From CAZZBK01 sp964652155 (lineage in GTDB: Bacteria > Planctomycetota > Planctomycetia > Pirellulales > PNKZ01), in NCBI GenBank assembly GCA_964652155.1, contig CAZZBK010000190.1:1-8941 (forward strand): a DNA stretch of 8,941 nucleotides, read 5' to 3'. How positions within the stretch are numbered: position 1 is the stretch's first letter; each line of letters opens with the position of its first letter. The notes below the pieces were generated by a model. The model was given only the letters and a program-made list of their open reading frames with translations. It was not told where the DNA came from and searched no databases. A program made the translations under genes and the position numbers. Below are positions 1-7,341 of the stretch, piece after piece.

Positions 1-19
1 GAATCACGCCTCGCCGATA

Positions 20-58
20 GCATAGCGCCCCGGGCAAAAAATCAACAGGCTGCTATGC
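20..58 (-). terminator. Imperfect inverted repeat downstream of the nitrite reductase gene (possible operon end)
   Basis: The arms GCATAGC+GCC (20-29) and GGC+t+GCTATGC (48-58) pair over 10 bp with one bulged base, leaving an 18-nt loop. It lies 47 bp past the nirBD stop, where the three-gene leftward transcript should end. Reading leftward, no T-run follows the stem; the only T-run is inside the loop. It is therefore not a canonical intrinsic terminator. It could be a Rho-assisted end, a 3' stabilising hairpin, or chance. Nothing else is visible in 1-104. Confidence 0.3.
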
Positions 59-104
59 AAGTTGGCGCGCCGTGCCCCACATGGCTTCCCCTCGAACGAA
101 ATGT

Positions 105-3104
105 TTACGAACAGGGTTCGGCACAGGGAGATATATCGACACTACACGAAACGCGACCACAGAAGTGTTTCGTTGCTAAAGAGAGAGCGAGCTTCTCTTC
201 GTGTGGCAACTCAACCTGGATGTCGTCGCCCACGATACGGACAGAAAAGGTCTCGATCTGATACGGATCGCCCGACAGGCACGCGCCGCTTTCCAGCGAG
301 AAGGTCTTTTTGTGTAATGGGCACGCCACCTTGGGTGTGCCGTCGGCGTCGCCGACGATGCCGCGACCGAGCACAAACTGCTGTTTGTGCGGGCACATGT
401 TTTGCGTCGCATACCAACGATCACCCGCGGCAATGTGGAACACCGCGAGCTGCGTGTCGCCGACCTTCACAGCCATGCCGCCATCGGTTGGAAAATCGTC
501 TCTCTGGCCAACCGAGACCCAACGAGCCGAATCGTCGTCACAGCCCGGAGCGTTTTCTCTCGCGGATAATTGCAATGTCTCAATCGGCACGAGCGTGGCA
601 TTCCAATCGGCCGGGTGCTGCTGCTCGCGAGTCGAGACAAACTCGATGCACGGCTCAGTCTCGTCGGTGTTGGCGAATTGTCGAAACCAGCGTCGGCGCT
701 CGGGACTCTCGACCACCTCACGCCACTCGCACTGATAGGTGTCGACGACGTACTGCATTTGTCGCTCCAACTCGGCAGTGATCCCCAGGCTGTCGTCGAT
801 CACCACTTGCTTCAAATAGTCGATGCCGCCAGGCATGTTTTCGAGCCACACGCTCGTGCGGGTCAGTCGATCGGCGGTCATCACGTAGTACATCAAAAAA
901 CGATCGATGTAGCAGATCGCTGTTTCCTCGTCGAGGTCGGCCGCGAGCAGATCAGCGTGTCGCGGCTTGCTTCCGCCGTTGCCACAGACGTACAGGTTGT
1001 AGCCCTTTTCGGTCGCGATCAGGCCAAAGTCTTTGCTCTGGGCTTCAGCACATTCGCGAATGCAGCCCGACACGGCGGCTTTGAGCTTATGGGGCGAGCG
1101 CAGCCCTTTGTAACGATTCTCGACACGAATCGCGAAGCCGACCGAGTCTTGCACGCCGAAGCGACACCAAGTCGTGCCGACGCAACTCTTGACGGTTCGC
1201 AGTGACTTGCCGTAGGCGTGTCCACTCTCAAAGCCAGCTGCCACGAGCTCCCCCCAAATCGCGGGGAGGTCTTGTACCTGAGCGCCGAAGAGGTCGATCC
1301 GCTGACCACCCGTGATCTTCGTGTACAGCCTGTACTTCTTGGCGACTTGGCCCAGTACGATGAGCTTGTCGGGGGTGATTTCTCCGCCGGGGACTCGCGG
1401 CACGACACTATAGAGTCCACCGCGCTGAATGTTGGCCAGGAAGCGATCGTTCGTGTCTTGCAAGGTCGCGTGGTCAAGGATCGGCTCGTTCCAAAGGCTG
1501 GCCAGAATCGAGGCCACGGCCGGCTTGCAGATTTCGCAGCCCAATCCGCGGCCGTGCGAAGCGAGCAGGCCGTCAAAGCTGCGCACGCCGGTCACTTTGA
1601 TAATTTGGAATAGCTCTTGGCGCGAGAACGCGAAGTGTTCGCAGAGATGGTTGTTGACCACCTTGCCCGCCGCCGCGAGTTCGCGTTTAAGTTGTTCGGT
1701 GACTAGCGGCAGACAGCCGCCGCAACCGGTGCCGGCTTTGGTGCAGGTTTTGATCTCGCCCAAGGTGGCAAGCCCTTGCTCGCGAATCGCCGCGCAGAGT
1801 TGCCGCTTGGTGACATTGTTGCACGAGCAGATTTGCGCGTCGTCGCCGAGTTCCAAACCCGCTCCCGACGCCTTGCCCCCCAGCATGAGCTCGCCGGGAG
1901 ACATCGTGAGCGGCTCAGCGCTCTTGGCCAGCGAAGCGAGTTGCATGTACGCGTTGGCGTCGCCGACCAGAATACCGCCGAGTAACCGTGTGCCATCGTG
2001 AGTAAAGAAGAGCTTTTTGTATTGTCCGGCGAAGGGGTCCTCGAACACGAGCGACTGAGCTTGGTCAGCAGGGAGTTCATACTGGCCAAAGCTGGCCACG
2101 TCGACCCCCATCAGCTTGAGCTTGGTGCTCAAGTCGCTGCCGGAAAAACCTCGTTGTTCGCCACACAAGTTGGCGGCGAGCGTTTCGGCCATCTCGTAAC
2201 CAGGCTTGACCAGTCCGTAAGTGAAATCGCGATACGCGGCCACTTCGCCGATAGCGAAGATGGCTGGATCGCTGGTGCGCAGTTGCTCGTCGACCTTGAT
2301 GCCGCCACGAGCACCGAGCTCAAGTTGACACGCGCGGGCTAGTTCGTCGCGTGCGCGAATGCCCGCCGAGACAATCACCATTTCGACATCCAGCTGCGAG
2401 CCATCCTTAAAGGCCACGCCGGTCACTTGTCCTCCGCCGAGAATCGCTTGCGTGGCTTTGTTTAGATGAACCTTGACCCCCAGTTGCTCGATTTTTTGCA
2501 CCAACACGCGTGACCCGGCGTCGTCGACCTGGCGGGGCATAATTCGCGAGGCGAACTCGATGACGTGGGTTTCGAGCCCCAAGTCGTAGGCGGCTTTGGC
2601 CGCTTCGAGCCCCAGTAGCCCGCCGCCGATGACCGCGGCCCGACCCCCTAGCTGAGCGTACTCGATGATCTGCTCCAGGTCGTTGATCGTGCGGTACACA
2701 AACACGCCTCGGTGTTTGATGCCTGGCACGTCAGGCACGAACGGAAACGAGCCGGTGGCCAACACGACATAGTCATAGGCGATCGAGCGTCCTTGCTCGC
2801 TCAGTACGCGTCGATGCTGCCGATCGATCGCCGTGGCGCGGTCGCCGATGTGCAACTCGATGCCCTTTTCCTCGTACCAAGCCAGGTTGGCCAGCATGAG
2901 CTTTTCGGCGTCGCGATGGGCGAAGAACTGTGTCAGGCCGACACGATCGTACGCGGCTCGAGGCTCTTCGCAGAACGTGACGATACGAAACTGGCGAGCG
3001 ACGTCGAACTCGACGAGCTTCTCACAGAAGCGATGGCCGACCATGCCGTGTCCGACGACGACAATCGTCTGCCGTGGGTCACCTGAGTGGGCGGAGTGAA
3101 TCAT
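105..3104 (-). CDS. nirB: NAD(P)H-dependent assimilatory nitrite reductase, NirB-NirD fusion
   Basis: Cytoplasmic enzyme reducing nitrite to ammonium with six electrons from NAD(P)H. Counting from the ATG at 3104 (999 aa), the domains in order are as follows. An FAD/NAD(P)H oxidoreductase has the dinucleotide motifs GHGMVG (18-23) and IGGGLLG (about 159-165). A BFD-type [2Fe-2S] domain has C426/C428/C461/C464 (CSC...CGGC). A second BFD-like module has C488/C523/C526. The nitrite/sulfite reductase half-domain is at about 560-610. The siroheme-[4Fe-4S] site has C641-X5-C647 and C681-X3-C685. A C-terminal Rieske domain of NirD type has C904-X-H906 and C928-X2-H931. E. coli NirB and NirD are separate (847 and 108 aa); here they are one chain, as in fungal nitrite reductases. 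The last ~25 residues form an extra cysteine-rich tail. The ATG at 3104 is chosen over an upstream in-frame start at 3149 because it makes an ATGA overlap with the nitrate reductase stop and lies close before the FAD motif. It is the last gene of the operon. Confidence 0.95.
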   Translation of the reverse strand: MIHSAHSGDPRQTIVVVGHGMVGHRFCEKLVEFDVARQFRIVTFCEEPRAAYDRVGLTQFFAHRDAEKLMLANLAWYEEKGIELHIGDRATAIDRQHRRVLSEQGRSIAYDYVVLATGSFPFVPDVPGIKHRGVFVYRTINDLEQIIEYAQLGGRAAVIGGGLLGLEAAKAAYDLGLETHVIEFASRIMPRQVDDAGSRVLVQKIEQLGVKVHLNKATQAILGGGQVTGVAFKDGSQLDVEMVIVSAGIRARDELARACQLELGARGGIKVDEQLRTSDPAIFAIGEVAAYRDFTYGLVKPGYEMAETLAANLCGEQRGFSGSDLSTKLKLMGVDVASFGQYELPADQAQSLVFEDPFAGQYKKLFFTHDGTRLLGGILVGDANAYMQLASLAKSAEPLTMSPGELMLGGKASGAGLELGDDAQICSCNNVTKRQLCAAIREQGLATLGEIKTCTKAGTGCGGCLPLVTEQLKRELAAAGKVVNNHLCEHFAFSRQELFQIIKVTGVRSFDGLLASHGRGLGCEICKPAVASILASLWNEPILDHATLQDTNDRFLANIQRGGLYSVVPRVPGGEITPDKLIVLGQVAKKYRLYTKITGGQRIDLFGAQVQDLPAIWGELVAAGFESGHAYGKSLRTVKSCVGTTWCRFGVQDSVGFAIRVENRYKGLRSPHKLKAAVSGCIRECAEAQSKDFGLIATEKGYNLYVCGNGGSKPRHADLLAADLDEETAICYIDRFLMYYVMTADRLTRTSVWLENMPGGIDYLKQVVIDDSLGITAELERQMQYVVDTYQCEWREVVESPERRRWFRQFANTDETEPCIEFVSTREQQHPADWNATLVPIETLQLSARENAPGCDDDSARWVSVGQRDDFPTDGGMAVKVGDTQLAVFHIAAGDRWYATQNMCPHKQQFVLGRGIVGDADGTPKVACPLHKKTFSLESGACLSGDPYQIETFSVRIVGDDIQVELPHEEKLALSLATKHFCGRVSCSVDISPCAEPCS
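3101..3104 (-). other. ATGA stop/start overlap joining nitrate and nitrite reductase genes
   Basis: On the minus strand the bases 3104-3101 read ATGA. ATG begins nirBD and the overlapping TGA ends nasA. Only a weak GGGA lies about 10 nt upstream of this ATG, so nirBD translation probably depends on ribosomes finishing nasA. This overlap decides the nirBD start. Confidence 0.8.
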
Positions 3105-5323
3105 GAAAACGAATCCCAATTTTCTAAAGGACGGACGCGGACCGCGCAATTCTTGTACGAGGGTTGCCGCGAGTAGGGATCAAAGTGCGCCAAGGTCAAC
3201 TGATTGGCCGTCTCGTAATGCATCGGCACGAACACTTGTCCCGCGCGGATCGTCGGCGTCAGGAACGCTCGGGCCTTGACCTTGCCACGCTGCGACTCGA
3301 CGACGACCTCTTGGTTCGATTTGATCTGCAGCGCTCGAGCATCGCTGGGGTTGATCTCGACATAGACTTGTTCTGGATACAATTTGCGCAGCACGGCGGA
3401 CTTGCTGGTCCGGGTTTGTGTGTGCCACTGCGCGGTCGAGCCTCGCCCGGTCAAGAGCAGTAGCGGATATGTGGCGTTGGGGGCCTCGGGCATCGGCGTG
3501 GGGTCGGCATAGATGAACCGCGCGCGGCCGTCGGGGTGATAGAACGTGCCGTCGGTGAACAGCCGCCGCTCGGTGGCCAGTTTGGTCACCCCCTCGGGGC
3601 ACGGCCATTGCACGCCGCCGTGCTCGTCGAGCATGCGGTAGTCGGTGAGCCCGGTAATGTCGCAGGGCATGCCGCGCGACAGTTCGCGGAGGATTTGAAA
3701 CACGGCCTCGGGACTCGACCAGCGGGCGAACATGTCGCCCACTCCCCAGTGCTCGGCAATGAGGCGAAAGATTGAGAAGTCGGCTAGTGCCTGCCCCGGG
3801 GCACGGGCCACGCGTTTGATGCGTCCGATGCGGCGTTCGGAGTTGATCAGTGTCCCTTCCTTTTCGCCCCACGCTGCGGCGGGTAAGAGCAGGTGAGCGA
3901 GTTGAGCGGTCTCGGTCGAGTGGTACATGTCTTGCACGACCAGAAAATCAAGCCGGCCGAGCACGTCGCGCAGCGTATTCTGATTGATCCAGGAATGGGC
4001 CGGGTTGGTGGCAATGACCCAGAGGCCTTTGATTTTGCCGGCGAGAATGCTTTCGATGATTTGGTCATAAGCCCAGCTGGGCTGCTGAGGAATGCGCGAC
4101 TCGTCGATGTCGAGCAGATTCGCGACGTGCTGACGATGGCCTGCATTGGTAAAGTCTCGGCCTCCGAGCAAGCTGGTCGTGTTGCTGAACAGTCGCGAGC
4201 CCATCGCGTTGCACTGACCGGTGATCGAGTTGGCGCCGGTGCCTGGGCGACCAATGTTGCCGGTCATCAGCGCCAGGTTGATGATGCTTTGCGCGGTACG
4301 CACCCCTTCGTAACTTTGGTTCACGCCCATCGTCCACCAGAACGAGACGCGTTGACCGCGATGGATCGTTTCGGCGAGTTCACGTAGTGAGTCTTCGCTC
4401 AGTCCGGTGTCGGCGGCGACGCGCTCAGGCGTGAAGGCCGCGACATGGGCACGAAACTCGTCAAAGCCCGAGGTATGGGCAGTGATGAAGTCGTTCTGAA
4501 TCCATCCTGCGCGGATGAGCAGATGCGCCAATCCGTAGAAGAGTGACAGGTCCGACTTGGGACGCAGTGCGACATGGGTCGTTGCGGCCATCGCGGTCTC
4601 GGTCTTGCGAGGGTCGATGACGATAATACGCGGCTGATTTGGGTTGCGAAGGATCCGCTGCCACAAGATAGGATGCGCGATGCAGAGATTCGAACCCACC
4701 AGAACGATGACGTCCGATTGTTCAAAATCGGCGTAGGAGTACGGCGGCGCATCGAAGCCAAAGGCCTGCTTATAGGCGACGACCGCCGTGGCCATGCACT
4801 GTCGCGTGTTACCATCACCATGCAACATGCCCATGCCGAATTTGGCCAGGCTCCCCAACAGCGCCATTTCTTCGGTGGCAATTTGACCGGTGCTCAGAAA
4901 CGCGACCGAGTGGGGACCATGTGCGCGTTGAATCTGTTGCATCCGTGAACAAAATGTCTCGAGGGCCGTGGGCCAGTCGATTGGCACGCGACGTCCGCGC
5001 TCGTTGCGTAGCAGCGGAGTTGTGGCACGATCGTCGGCTCGCAGGACGGTGAGCGCCTCCCAACCTTTCGGGCACGCCATGCCCAAGTTGACTGGATACT
5101 CGGTGCGCGGAGTAAGATTGATGGCTTCGTGTTCGCGCAGGTGAATATTGAGCCCACACCCGGTCGAGCAGAAGCCACAGACCATTGATGTGGTGGAGTC
5201 GGGTTGCTGGCGCGTGGGTACGTGCCCCAGACCAAAGCCTGCGGGCTGCTGCACCAGATCGCTGGTGAGCGGCCCGTGCTCTTGTCGCCAGAGTTGCGTC
5301 AGTCGTGTGAGGTCGAGTTTCAT
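3101..5323 (-). CDS. nasA: Assimilatory nitrate reductase catalytic subunit (molybdopterin, Nas/NarB type)
   Basis: Reduces nitrate to nitrite at a Mo-bis-MGD centre. At 740 aa it is close to cyanobacterial NarB and lacks the C-terminal [2Fe-2S] extension of longer NasA forms. An N-terminal [4Fe-4S] site is formed by C49-X2-C52-X3-C56...C84, followed by the usual lysine in CPKG (K86). The probable Mo-ligand cysteine is C176 in NTRQCMATA. Cofactor-binding stretches are TGNIGRPG (354-361) and TGQCNAMG (368-375), and the C-terminal dinucleotide-binding domain starts near LTGRGSTAQWHTQT (624-637). No twin-arginine or Sec signal is visible, so a cytoplasmic site is inferred; this argues against periplasmic NapA. 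About 48 residues precede the first cysteine, more than the few residues usual in NarB, and may be a docking segment. It starts 21 bp after the ferredoxin-anchor gene and overlaps nirBD by 4 bp. The start is the only sensible ATG after the upstream stop; its Shine-Dalgarno is weak. Function as nitrate rather than formate or other oxyanion reductase rests on motifs plus narK and nirBD. Confidence 0.92.
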   Translation of the reverse strand: MKLDLTRLTQLWRQEHGPLTSDLVQQPAGFGLGHVPTRQQPDSTTSMVCGFCSTGCGLNIHLREHEAINLTPRTEYPVNLGMACPKGWEALTVLRADDRATTPLLRNERGRRVPIDWPTALETFCSRMQQIQRAHGPHSVAFLSTGQIATEEMALLGSLAKFGMGMLHGDGNTRQCMATAVVAYKQAFGFDAPPYSYADFEQSDVIVLVGSNLCIAHPILWQRILRNPNQPRIIVIDPRKTETAMAATTHVALRPKSDLSLFYGLAHLLIRAGWIQNDFITAHTSGFDEFRAHVAAFTPERVAADTGLSEDSLRELAETIHRGQRVSFWWTMGVNQSYEGVRTAQSIINLALMTGNIGRPGTGANSITGQCNAMGSRLFSNTTSLLGGRDFTNAGHRQHVANLLDIDESRIPQQPSWAYDQIIESILAGKIKGLWVIATNPAHSWINQNTLRDVLGRLDFLVVQDMYHSTETAQLAHLLLPAAAWGEKEGTLINSERRIGRIKRVARAPGQALADFSIFRLIAEHWGVGDMFARWSSPEAVFQILRELSRGMPCDITGLTDYRMLDEHGGVQWPCPEGVTKLATERRLFTDGTFYHPDGRARFIYADPTPMPEAPNATYPLLLLTGRGSTAQWHTQTRTSKSAVLRKLYPEQVYVEINPSDARALQIKSNQEVVVESQRGKVKARAFLTPTIRAGQVFVPMHYETANQLTLAHFDPYSRQPSYKNCAVRVRPLENWDSFS

Positions 5324-5344
5324 ATGATTACTACGGCAACCTGA

Positions 5345-7045
5345 TTACGAAGCGGGAACGCCGGGCATCTTGGGAGCCACGACTGCGGTGAAGAACAGAT
5401 ATCGTTCGATGATTTCACCAACGGTTGTCACCATCATGGCCAGCAAGCCGATCAACCCCAGGAACCAAGCCGCCGCCAGATCGTTGGTGTCGCGCGAGGT
5501 GTACGACGCCAACAACCAAGGCAAGGCGATGCCGCCGATCGTGCCGAGCAGGAAGCGCTGAAACGTGACAAGCCCTAATTCGCCCACCATCAGGGTCGCG
5601 GTCCGTTTCAACGGCGTGAAGCGGGTTGCGCGCAACCAACTCAATACGACGGCTTCGAGCAAGAGTTTGGCGGTGGTCACAATGATGAGCGCCGAGCACG
5701 CCAGCGGACCAACCTGCTGGAAGGCTGCCGACACACTGCGATCCGGAGCACTGGCCGCGGCCATGAGCGTGATGCCCAACGCGATGGGCAAGCCCAGCAC
5801 GAGGCACGAGAGCAAGAACTTGGGGATGGTGAAGCCCGGCTGCCAGTAGCTACGCCGCGTGCTCACATAGATCATAGCTGAGCATAGGACCGCCCCGAGG
5901 CCGCACAATGCCACGCTCCAACCCAAGGCCAGATCGAGTGACGGCGCGATCATCACGCCCAGGCGCTCGACGATCGGCACGGCCGCGTAGAGCGATGCGA
6001 GCAACGCGAACAAGCCGAACGCGACAATCTCACGGCTGAGCCACGAGGTGCGCAAGCCGATGAGCGCGCGAAATGCGTACCAAGGCCGGCCTAGGTGAAA
6101 GATCGACGCGGTCAGGCCGATGCCTCCCAAGACAAACGCCGCCAGGCGATGTACGCCCCGTTCGGCTCCCGTAGTGAGCCCCAGTTGATCGAACAGCAAG
6201 TCGACCACGAGTGCTCCGACTGACGCTTGCGTGAAGACCAACATCAGAATGAGCGGCCAATGCGCATGTTGCGGTCGGGCGGCAAAATAGTCGGCCGGCA
6301 AAAGATTACGTGGCAACGGACGACTCGACCGATACAGCGTCGTCGGCAGCGTGTAGCTCGGCTCGGGAGCGCCTGGCAAGAACAAGTTGGCTTCGCATTC
6401 TTCGGCAATCTGTTGGCGATTGACGATCGAAATGCGAATGGCCTGATTGGGACATGCCTGCACGCAGGCCGGCGCCTCGCCGCTGGCCAAGCGCGTGCTG
6501 CACATATCGCACTTGCGGACAATTCCCTTGCTCGCGCTGTACTTGGGCACGTCGTACGGACACTTCAAGATGCAGTACTGGCAACCGATGCATTGATCGT
6601 CCAGGTGTCGCACGATGCCCGTCACCGGGTCTTTCTCATAGGCATCGACGGGGCAGCCTTGCAGACAGGCGGGCTCCAGGCAGTGATGACAGGCTGTCGT
6701 AACGTGCAAGAGCACGGGCAGTTCAGCCGTGCCGCCATTGAGTTGCCCGACACTGCGCCAGGTCTCCTGCGGCTCGAGCCCATTGAGGTTGTGACACGCG
6801 GTGACACAGGCCTTGCAGCCCGAGCAAGCGTCTAGGTCAACATCGAAAGCGAATTGTTCAAGCGCATTGGGGGCTCGGCTGGGGATGAGAGCGCGATAGT
6901 ACGGTGCTTGCGTGGGACTCGCTTGCTGATCGTGCCAGGCAGCATACGCTTCGACGGCCGATAATTTCTGTTGATCGATCAACAGTGCGTCGAGCAGCCC
7001 CGCGATTTGCGGTATTTGATCGGTGATCGTGACAGTCGTTGACAT
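5345..7045 (-). CDS. Four-cluster ferredoxin fused to DmsC-type membrane anchor (probable electron donor to the nitrate reductase)
   Basis: Predicted to move electrons from membrane quinol to the nitrate reductase. Counting from the ATG at 7045 (566 aa), the DmsB/NrfC-like half carries all 16 cysteines of four [4Fe-4S] clusters: C74/77/80/84, C119/122/127/131, C152/155/158/162 and C179/182/194/198. From about residue 264 there are about eight hydrophobic helices (near 264-284, 299-319, 339-359, 371-392, 410-431, 446-468, 490-514, 525-548). Between helices 2 and 3 is the DmsC-like signature HLGRPWYAFRAL...TSWLSRE (about 317-339). In E. coli DMSO reductase these are separate B and C subunits; here they are one chain. 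No Tat or Sec signal is seen, so the iron-sulfur half should face the cytoplasm. It is the first gene of the leftward operon, 21 bp before nasA. The start is uncertain: a TTG at 7084 has a GGAAGA only 3 nt upstream, while the ATG at 7045 has no clear Shine-Dalgarno. Family calls are strong; the partner and quinol role are inferred from context. Confidence 0.88.
   Translation of the reverse strand: MSTTVTITDQIPQIAGLLDALLIDQQKLSAVEAYAAWHDQQASPTQAPYYRALIPSRAPNALEQFAFDVDLDACSGCKACVTACHNLNGLEPQETWRSVGQLNGGTAELPVLLHVTTACHHCLEPACLQGCPVDAYEKDPVTGIVRHLDDQCIGCQYCILKCPYDVPKYSASKGIVRKCDMCSTRLASGEAPACVQACPNQAIRISIVNRQQIAEECEANLFLPGAPEPSYTLPTTLYRSSRPLPRNLLPADYFAARPQHAHWPLILMLVFTQASVGALVVDLLFDQLGLTTGAERGVHRLAAFVLGGIGLTASIFHLGRPWYAFRALIGLRTSWLSREIVAFGLFALLASLYAAVPIVERLGVMIAPSLDLALGWSVALCGLGAVLCSAMIYVSTRRSYWQPGFTIPKFLLSCLVLGLPIALGITLMAAASAPDRSVSAAFQQVGPLACSALIIVTTAKLLLEAVVLSWLRATRFTPLKRTATLMVGELGLVTFQRFLLGTIGGIALPWLLASYTSRDTNDLAAAWFLGLIGLLAMMVTTVGEIIERYLFFTAVVAPKMPGVPAS
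6968..6985. repeat. Perfect 18-bp palindrome inside the start of the ferredoxin-anchor gene
   Basis: CTGTTGATCGATCAACAG is identical on both strands. It lies about 60 bp inside the coding region (codons Leu-Leu-Ile-Asp-Gln-Gln). Its arms CTGTTGA/TCAACAG resemble the arms CTGCTCA/TGAGCAG of the intergenic dyad at 7191-7209, though the spacer differs by one base. It may be a second operator or only a codon coincidence. Confidence 0.35.
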
Positions 7046-7123
7046 GGAACCGCGGGGGACAGAATGGTTCGTGCGGGCGCACAAGTGTCTTCCACGAGCG
7101 CACCTGAATTCATGCCTAGCTAG

Positions 7124-7139
7124 AGCAATCGACGTGCCG
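7124..7139 (-). promoter_or_regulatory. Sigma-54 (-24/-12) promoter for the reductase operon
   Basis: On the minus strand, 7139-7124 reads CGGCACG-TCGA-TTGCT, matching the sigma-54 consensus TGGCACG-N4-TTGCW at every defined base except the first. The GG (7138-7137) and GC (7126-7125) pairs have the required 12-base register. Transcription would begin near 7113, giving a leader of about 68 nt to the ATG at 7045. Such a promoter needs RpoN plus an ATP-hydrolysing enhancer-binding activator. Confidence 0.75.
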
Positions 7140-7190
7140 GACGGCAGTTTGTGGCCCGAAATTGACGGTAAACCCGTTGCTGAGTGAACA

Positions 7191-7209
7191 CTGCTCAGGC
7201 ATTGAGCAG
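7191..7209. promoter_or_regulatory. Perfect dyad, candidate enhancer-binding (UAS) or operator site
   Basis: CTGCTCA-GGCAT-TGAGCAG has perfect 7-bp arms and a 5-bp spacer. Its centre is about 87 bp upstream of the predicted leftward start (near 7113) and about 152 bp upstream of the rightward one (near 7352), the range usual for sigma-54 activator sites. An overlapping weaker dyad, CTGAG(7180-7184)-N9-CTCAG(7194-7198), and the palindrome AGTGAACACT (7183-7192) lie beside it. The arms do not match the classical NtrC half-site TGCAC, so the regulator is not identified. It could instead be an RNA hairpin, but it is upstream of both predicted starts. Confidence 0.5.
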
Positions 7210-7244
7210 CGTCTGTTTAATTCGAGGCGGTTGCGCCGACGACA

Positions 7245-7318
7245 GGTGGTTTCAAGACGACCACGGAGCGCTCCATCGCTGGTCACGTGGGTCGAATTGC
7301 TGTGCGCGGTGCGACCAG
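7245..7318. repeat. Cluster of short inverted repeats between the dyad and the narK promoter
   Basis: This stretch contains GTGGT-N9-ACCAC (7246-7264), the perfect palindrome GGAGCGCTCC (7265-7274), the palindrome CACGTG (7284-7289), and the arms CTGGTC (7279-7284) and GACCAG (7313-7318) 28 bp apart. GACCA or its complement occurs three times (7259, 7280, 7313). Together these may be further protein-binding sites upstream of narK. Each is short, and no known regulator motif is recognised. Confidence 0.25.
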
Positions 7319-7325
7319 ACCCGTT

Positions 7326-7341
7326 TGGCACGAGGCGTGCA
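7326..7341 (+). promoter_or_regulatory. Sigma-54 (-24/-12) promoter for narK
   Basis: TGGCACG-AGGC-GTGCA matches the sigma-54 consensus TGGCACG-N4-TTGCW with one mismatch (G for the first T of the -12 element). The GG (7327-7328) and GC (7339-7340) pairs have the correct 12-base register, and a pyrimidine precedes the -24 element. Transcription would begin near 7352, leaving a leader of about 139 nt before narK. Confidence 0.75.

Noticed and set aside
27..40. GCCCCGGGC followed by AAAAAA as a terminator
   Set aside because: The stem is only four pairs, and the run is A on the plus strand. Read leftward the T-run comes before the stem, so it would not terminate the operon.
62..1205. Long plus-strand open frames (62-781, 570-1205) opposite the nitrite reductase
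   Set aside because: They lie antisense to clear NirB-NirD domains, are arginine-rich or low in recognisable motifs, and have no ribosome-binding site; they are shadows of a GC-rich gene.
3893..4387. Plus-strand open frame of 164 aa inside the nitrate reductase gene
   Set aside because: Antisense to conserved molybdopterin-binding sequence, with no family motif of its own.
3101..5323. Periplasmic NapA or respiratory NarG identity for the nitrate reductase
   Set aside because: There is no Tat signal and no NapB or NarH/NarI partner. The length is far below NarG, and the cluster motif has four cysteines rather than the His-containing NarG type.
6227..6835. Plus-strand open frame of 202 aa opposite the ferredoxin domain
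   Set aside because: The opposite strand carries 16 correctly spaced cluster cysteines; this frame shows nothing recognisable.
7152..7165. TGGCCCG-AAA-TTGA as a third sigma-54 promoter
   Set aside because: The GG-to-GA spacing is one base short and the invariant C of the -12 element is replaced by A.
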